NCBI GenBank assembly: GCA_022841625.1
Contig: JALHRD010000005.1
Coordinates: forward strand, 122,620-186,619
Origin: Xanthobacteraceae bacterium
GTDB lineage: Bacteria; Pseudomonadota; Alphaproteobacteria; Rhizobiales; Xanthobacteraceae
Length of the DNA: 64,000 nt
Reading direction: 5' to 3'
Shown here piece after piece: positions 60,462-64,000 of the stretch (position 1 is the stretch's first letter; each line of letters begins with the position of its first letter). The translations under genes were made by a program, and so were the position numbers. Under the pieces are notes generated by a model, which saw only the letters and a program-made list of their open reading frames with translations, did not search any database and was not told the origin of the DNA.

Positions 60462-61577
60462 ATGCAATCTGCCCGACGACTGTCATTCCGCGGCTGCGTC
60501 TGCTGCACGCCCTTGAGCATGTCGCCGCAACGCCGTCCGATTGCGACACCGCGGGTGCGCGCCAGCGCGGTTTCATCCGGCGGCCGCGCGTTCACCGCGG
60601 CCGCGGGCGGCGCTCCGAGCGCCGCCGCGCAGGGCGGCAGCATGACCGCCAGCGCCCCCAAGCCGCACCGCATCGACATCCACCATCACGTCGCGCCACC
60701 GAAATACATCGAGGAAATGCGCGCATTGTTGCAGCCGCCGACCATCGCCTGGACCCCGGAGCGAACACTGGCCGACATGGACGAAGCCGGCGTCGCGACC
60801 TCGATCACGTCAATCACCACACCCGGCGTCTGGATCGGCGACCATGCCCAGGGTCGCCGCGTGGCGCGCGACTGTAATGATTATTCGGCCAAACTCGCCG
60901 CCGATCACCCCGGCCGCTTCGGCATGTTCGCCGCGCTGCCGCTGCCCGACGTCGAAGGCAGCCTGCGCGAGCTTGAATACGGCCTCGACACGCTCAAGGC
61001 CGACGGCATTGTGCTGTTCACCAGCTATCGCGACAAATGGCTGGGCGATCCAGCGTTTGAGCCGGTGATGGCGGAACTGAACCGCCGCAAGGCCGTCGTG
61101 TTCACCCATCCGGAAGCACCGCTGTGCTGCCGCAACCTGATCCCGGGCATCAACGAAGCGGTGATCGAATACGGTACCGACACCGCGCGCGCCATTGCGC
61201 GTCTACTGTTCACCGGAACCGCCTATCGATTTCCGGACATCCGCTGGATTTTTTCCCACGGTGGCGGCTCGCTGCCGATGTTCGCCGACCGTTTCGTCCG
61301 CGCCGGCCGCCTGCCGGTCAACGCACCGCACGTTCCGAATGGCGTCTGGCCGGAGCTAAAAAAGTTTTACTATGACGTCGCCCAAATTGAGCACCCGATG
61401 GGGCTCGCGGCGATCACCTGGATGGTGCCGATCTCGCAAATCCTGTGGGGCACCGACTTTCCGTTCCGGCCCGGCAGCGCCTATGTGAAGGGTCTCGGCG
61501 AGTTCGGCTTCAGCAAGGACGACCTGCGCAAGATCGAGCGCGACAACGCATTGGCGCTGTTGCCGCACTGGCGGTGA
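60462..61577 (+). CDS. Amidohydrolase family 2 protein with a long N-terminal leader
   Basis: 371 residues. The barrel starts PHRIDIHHHVAPPKY (HxH), with VVFTHPEAPLC, RWIFSHGGGSLPMF and ILWGTDFPF as the other ligands, a full metal set. Before it lies a 60-residue Arg/Cys/Ala-rich leader (MQSARRLSFRGCVCC), which begins with an RR pair and could be a weak Tat-like signal or an untranslated stretch; ATG at 60642 would give a normal 311-residue enzyme. A ggggaa site supports the first ATG. It follows two M24-fold genes and precedes the cytosolic binding-protein-fold gene. Confidence 0.85.
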   Translation: MQSARRLSFRGCVCCTPLSMSPQRRPIATPRVRASAVSSGGRAFTAAAGGAPSAAAQGGSMTASAPKPHRIDIHHHVAPPKYIEEMRALLQPPTIAWTPERTLADMDEAGVATSITSITTPGVWIGDHAQGRRVARDCNDYSAKLAADHPGRFGMFAALPLPDVEGSLRELEYGLDTLKADGIVLFTSYRDKWLGDPAFEPVMAELNRRKAVVFTHPEAPLCCRNLIPGINEAVIEYGTDTARAIARLLFTGTAYRFPDIRWIFSHGGGSLPMFADRFVRAGRLPVNAPHVPNGVWPELKKFYYDVAQIEHPMGLAAITWMVPISQILWGTDFPFRPGSAYVKGLGEFGFSKDDLRKIERDNALALLPHWR

Positions 61578-61686
61578 GGCTGCCTAAAATTCGGCCGCGC
61601 ATGGGTTAATCATTGGCATGGCCGATACCCGCTATTCTGCTATTCTCGCGGCCAATCATCACGACGAAACGATGATCGGAGCGCCC

Positions 61687-62619
61687 ATGAAAAAACTCGT
61701 CCTTGAAACCACCTCGCCATTCCAGGGCCTGCCGGAACTGGTCGCCTATGAGGAAGGTCTGTTCGCCAAGGAAGGCCTGCAAATCGAATGGGCCGACCGC
61801 GACGAGGCCGGCGTCAAGAGCGTCGACACTTCGCTGCGCGATGTCAAAGGCGCCGATCCGTTCGCCAGCCACGGCACCCTGCTCGAGCAGGGCAAGGCCG
61901 ACATGTACAATGCCTGCGAATGGGGCAACTACTGCCGCGCCGGCGCTACCGGGGTCGGCAGCCGGCAGGTCGGCCGCCGCGCCATCATCACCTATGCCGC
62001 CATCGTGGTTCGTCCGGACTCGCCGGTCTACACCCCGCAGCAACTCGCCGGCCGCACCGTTGGCGTGCCGTTCTATGCCGGCACGCATTACCTCGCGCTG
62101 CACATGCTGGAAGGCTTCCTGCCACGCGACCAGATCAATGTCTGCCGCGCACCCAACGGCTCGCGCAATCGCTTCAACCTGATGATGAAGGGCGAACTCG
62201 AAGCCACCACACTGACCGAGCCCTACATCACGCTGGCCGAAAAGAAGGGCTGCCGCATCATTTGCTCAGCCTTTTTCCACGGCACCGAAGTCGCGTCCGA
62301 CCGGGTCGACGCCGAGATCTATGCCGCCTTCAACCGCGCGGTGAAGGAAGCGGTGCGGCGCATCAACGCCAACAAGAGTGCGTATCTGCGCTACTTCATC
62401 GACTATCACAAAGCGCGCGACCCCGAGATCGGCACGCTCAAGCCCGAGGATATCCGCGCGAGCCGCATTGTGGTGACCGATCCGGCGCCGATCCCGGCCG
62501 ACGAATTGCAGCGCACCTACGACTGGGTGAAGAGCTGGGGCATGCTGGACGAGACAGAATCCCCACTGCAACTCGTAAACATGGAAGTACAGAATCGCGC
62601 GCATGTGTCGATTCAATAG
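61687..62619 (+). CDS. NMT1/ABC binding-protein-fold protein, no signal peptide
   Basis: 310 residues beginning KKLVLETTSPFQGLPELVAY. The first beta-strand starts at the initiator, so no export signal is present. Two-lobe fold features include EEGLFAKEGLQIEWADRDEA, GRTVGVPFYAGTHYLALH and MMKGELEATTLTEPYITLAE. It resembles NMT1-type and Pht5-like proteins and may be a cytosolic enzyme or ligand carrier. ATG 61687 is preceded by gatcggagcgccc. Its first 160 bases are almost identical to the truncated gene at 63841. Confidence 0.8.
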   Translation: MKKLVLETTSPFQGLPELVAYEEGLFAKEGLQIEWADRDEAGVKSVDTSLRDVKGADPFASHGTLLEQGKADMYNACEWGNYCRAGATGVGSRQVGRRAIITYAAIVVRPDSPVYTPQQLAGRTVGVPFYAGTHYLALHMLEGFLPRDQINVCRAPNGSRNRFNLMMKGELEATTLTEPYITLAEKKGCRIICSAFFHGTEVASDRVDAEIYAAFNRAVKEAVRRINANKSAYLRYFIDYHKARDPEIGTLKPEDIRASRIVVTDPAPIPADELQRTYDWVKSWGMLDETESPLQLVNMEVQNRAHVSIQ

Positions 62620-62693
62620 GTTGTCCGCGTTCTTGGAACAAAACTTGCCAATACAATTGCAGCTTGGCTCCCGCCGATAGGAGAGTTGTCGCA

Positions 62694-63722
62694 ATGCGTG
62701 TTCAATTTCCGCACAGTTTGACTGGCTTGATCCTAGCGCTGGCGCTTACCGCGCCCGCTAACGCCGATCCGGTTGAAGACTTCTACAAAGGCAGGACCGT
62801 AACGCTGATTGCAGGCTACTCGGCCGGCGGCGGTTTTGACCTCTACTCGCGGGTAATGGCTAACTATCTCGGCAAGCACATTCCGGGGCAGCCACGCATC
62901 GTTGTGCAAAACATGCCGGGCGCCGGCAGCCTGCGCGCCGCCAGCCACATCTACAATGTCGCGCCAAAGGACGGCTCGGTGATCGCCCTGACCCGGGCGC
63001 CGGTCATTGCGCCGCTGCTCGGCTCGACCAGCAACGCGGGTTTCGATGTGGCGAATTTCACTTGGTTGGGCAGCGGCGCCAGCGACCTTACCGTCTGCGC
63101 ACTGCTTGGAAATCCCAAGGTCAATTCGATGGCCGACGCGATGCAGCATGAACTGACGCTTGGCGGCCTCGGCCCGGGCTCCGACGAGGACATGTACACC
63201 AAGATCATGCGGAAGCTCTTGGGTATCAGAGCCCGTCTGGTCACAGGCTATCCCGGCGGCGCCGAGATGGTGCTGGCGGTGGAACGCGGCGAGTTGGACG
63301 GCCGCTGCGGCTGGGCCTATTCGAGCATCAAGATCTCGCGGCCGGAGTGGATCAAGGACAAGAAGATCAAACTGCTGAATGTGCTCGCTTTGGAGCGCTC
63401 ACCGGAACTGCCGGACGTGCCCTCGATTATGGAGTTCGTGAAAGTCGAGCGTCACAAGCAGATTTTCCGGTTCGTCCTAAACGCCGCAACGTTTGGACGT
63501 CCCTTCGTCGCTCCGCCTGGTATCCCGGCCGATCGTACCGCGGCGCTGCGCAAGGCGTTCGACGATACCATGAAGGACGAGGCCTATCTGGCAGAGATGA
63601 AAGCCAAAAATCTCGATGTCGGTCCGATCAGCTGGCAAAATATCCCACCATTGCTGAAGGACTTTTATTCAACGCCGCCGGACGTGGTTGACGAGACCCG
63701 CTCGATCATTTCCAGCGACTGA
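62694..63722 (+). CDS. TctC-like solute-binding protein, DFYKG subfamily
   Basis: 342 residues: signal peptide LTGLILALALTAPANA, mature start DPVEDFYKGRTVTLIAGYSA, then YLGKHIPGQPRIVVQNMPG and GRPFVAPPGIPADRTAALRK. A taggagag site precedes the ATG at 62694; a longer frame reads the previous gene in another phase. It separates two near-identical copies of the binding-protein-fold gene. The ligand is unknown. Confidence 0.86.
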   Translation: MRVQFPHSLTGLILALALTAPANADPVEDFYKGRTVTLIAGYSAGGGFDLYSRVMANYLGKHIPGQPRIVVQNMPGAGSLRAASHIYNVAPKDGSVIALTRAPVIAPLLGSTSNAGFDVANFTWLGSGASDLTVCALLGNPKVNSMADAMQHELTLGGLGPGSDEDMYTKIMRKLLGIRARLVTGYPGGAEMVLAVERGELDGRCGWAYSSIKISRPEWIKDKKIKLLNVLALERSPELPDVPSIMEFVKVERHKQIFRFVLNAATFGRPFVAPPGIPADRTAALRKAFDDTMKDEAYLAEMKAKNLDVGPISWQNIPPLLKDFYSTPPDVVDETRSIISSD

Positions 63723-63840
63723 CGAATGACGGCCCAAACGAGAGTCGATATATCGGGCTGGTCCCGGCGCGTCGGCTTTAAACGACTCGAGATTGGGCTA
63801 TAGTGCGATCCGCAATTGCCCAAACTGAGGAACCCGCCCA

Positions 63841-64000
63841 TGAAAAAGCTCGTCCTTGAGACCACTTCGCCATTCCAGGGTCTGCCGGAACTGGTCGCCT
63901 ATGAGGAAGGTCTGTTCGCCAAGGAAGGCCTGCAAATCGAATGGGCCGACCGCGACGAGGCCGGCGTCAAGAGCGTCGACACTTCGCTGCGCGATGTCAA
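63841..64000 (+). CDS. Second copy of the NMT1/binding-protein-fold gene (truncated by window edge)
   Basis: 53 codons visible, starting ATG AAA AAG. The protein prefix (KKLVLETTSPFQGLPELVAY) is identical to that at 61687. Only four bases differ over 160, at positions 9, 21, 27 and 42, all silent; from base 43 on the two are identical. The upstream sequences are unrelated, and a possible -10 (tatagt) lies about 43 bases before the ATG. The remainder is outside the window. Confidence 0.85.

Noticed and set aside
1..64000. CRISPR arrays, transposases, integrases or rRNA/tRNA genes
   Set aside because: No regularly spaced direct repeats, transposase or integrase motifs, or RNA-gene signatures were seen; the repeats present are palindromic intergenic elements.

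Overview
This 64 kb window looks like a high-GC alphaproteobacterial chromosome. The best fit is a Hyphomicrobiales (Rhizobiales) lineage of the Bradyrhizobiaceae/Xanthobacteraceae type. That is an inference from four things: the codon and GC character, the abundance of Bug/TctC-type solute-binding proteins, the crt gene arrangement, and several families of dispersed palindromic repeats typical of that group. No rRNA, tRNA, CRISPR array, transposase or integrase was seen.

Layout. 1-6049: tail of a Bug protein, a zeta-like GST on the minus strand, and a complete Liv-type ABC importer (binding protein, two permeases, two ATPases). 6046-13900: a long minus-strand run with three tandem divergent TctC paralogs, a BNR-propeller protein coupled to a MoaD/ThiS-like diglycine protein, a polysaccharide deacetylase, a fourth TctC protein and an amidohydrolase. 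14164-18667: two further binding proteins, an enolase-superfamily enzyme and a secreted endostatin/C-type-lectin-like protein ending at a clear terminator. 18826-22111: an AT-richer minus-strand operon (HigB toxin, HigA-ImmA fusion antitoxin, possible Nmad-like protein, and a duplicated zinc-ribbon protein of unknown family) with twin palindromic operators. 22112-23101: about 1 kb without a convincing gene. 23102-33377: two TctC proteins, a DUF1993 protein, a zinc-less-type MDR reductase, a thioredoxin/CcdA pair, a GST, and a minus-strand set of amidohydrolase, LVIVD propeller, FAH-family hydrolase and VOC dioxygenase. 33647-41103: carotenoid cluster crtY-crtI-crtB facing crtZ, an ABC-2 exporter and crtE. 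41357-48431: a catabolic run (BKACE, 3-hydroxyacyl-CoA-type dehydrogenase, SDR, cupin, cyclase, Bug protein, Vgb-like propeller) with a divergent decarboxylase-type amidohydrolase. 48446-64000: M24-fold proteins, a 2-hydroxyacid dehydrogenase, hydantoinase/oxoprolinase subunits, cytosolic binding-protein-fold proteins, an amidohydrolase, a TctC protein and a truncated near-identical copy of one of the binding-protein-fold genes.

Together the genes suggest a scavenger of small organic acids, aromatics or cyclic amides. Many periplasmic binding proteins sit beside small sets of hydrolases, decarboxylases and dehydrogenases. Nine Bug/TctC-type proteins occur with no TctA/TctB membrane partner in view. 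The carotenoid genes predict zeaxanthin (crtE, crtB, crtI, crtY, crtZ, no crtW), with an ABC exporter embedded in the crtE-crtZ transcription unit.

The most unusual parts are the zinc-ribbon/Nmad-like/HigBA-ImmA operon, the propeller-MoaD couple, the crt-embedded exporter, the metal-ligand-depleted M24 proteins, and a near-perfect gene duplication at the right edge. Function assignments rest on recognised family motifs read by eye; no database search was run.
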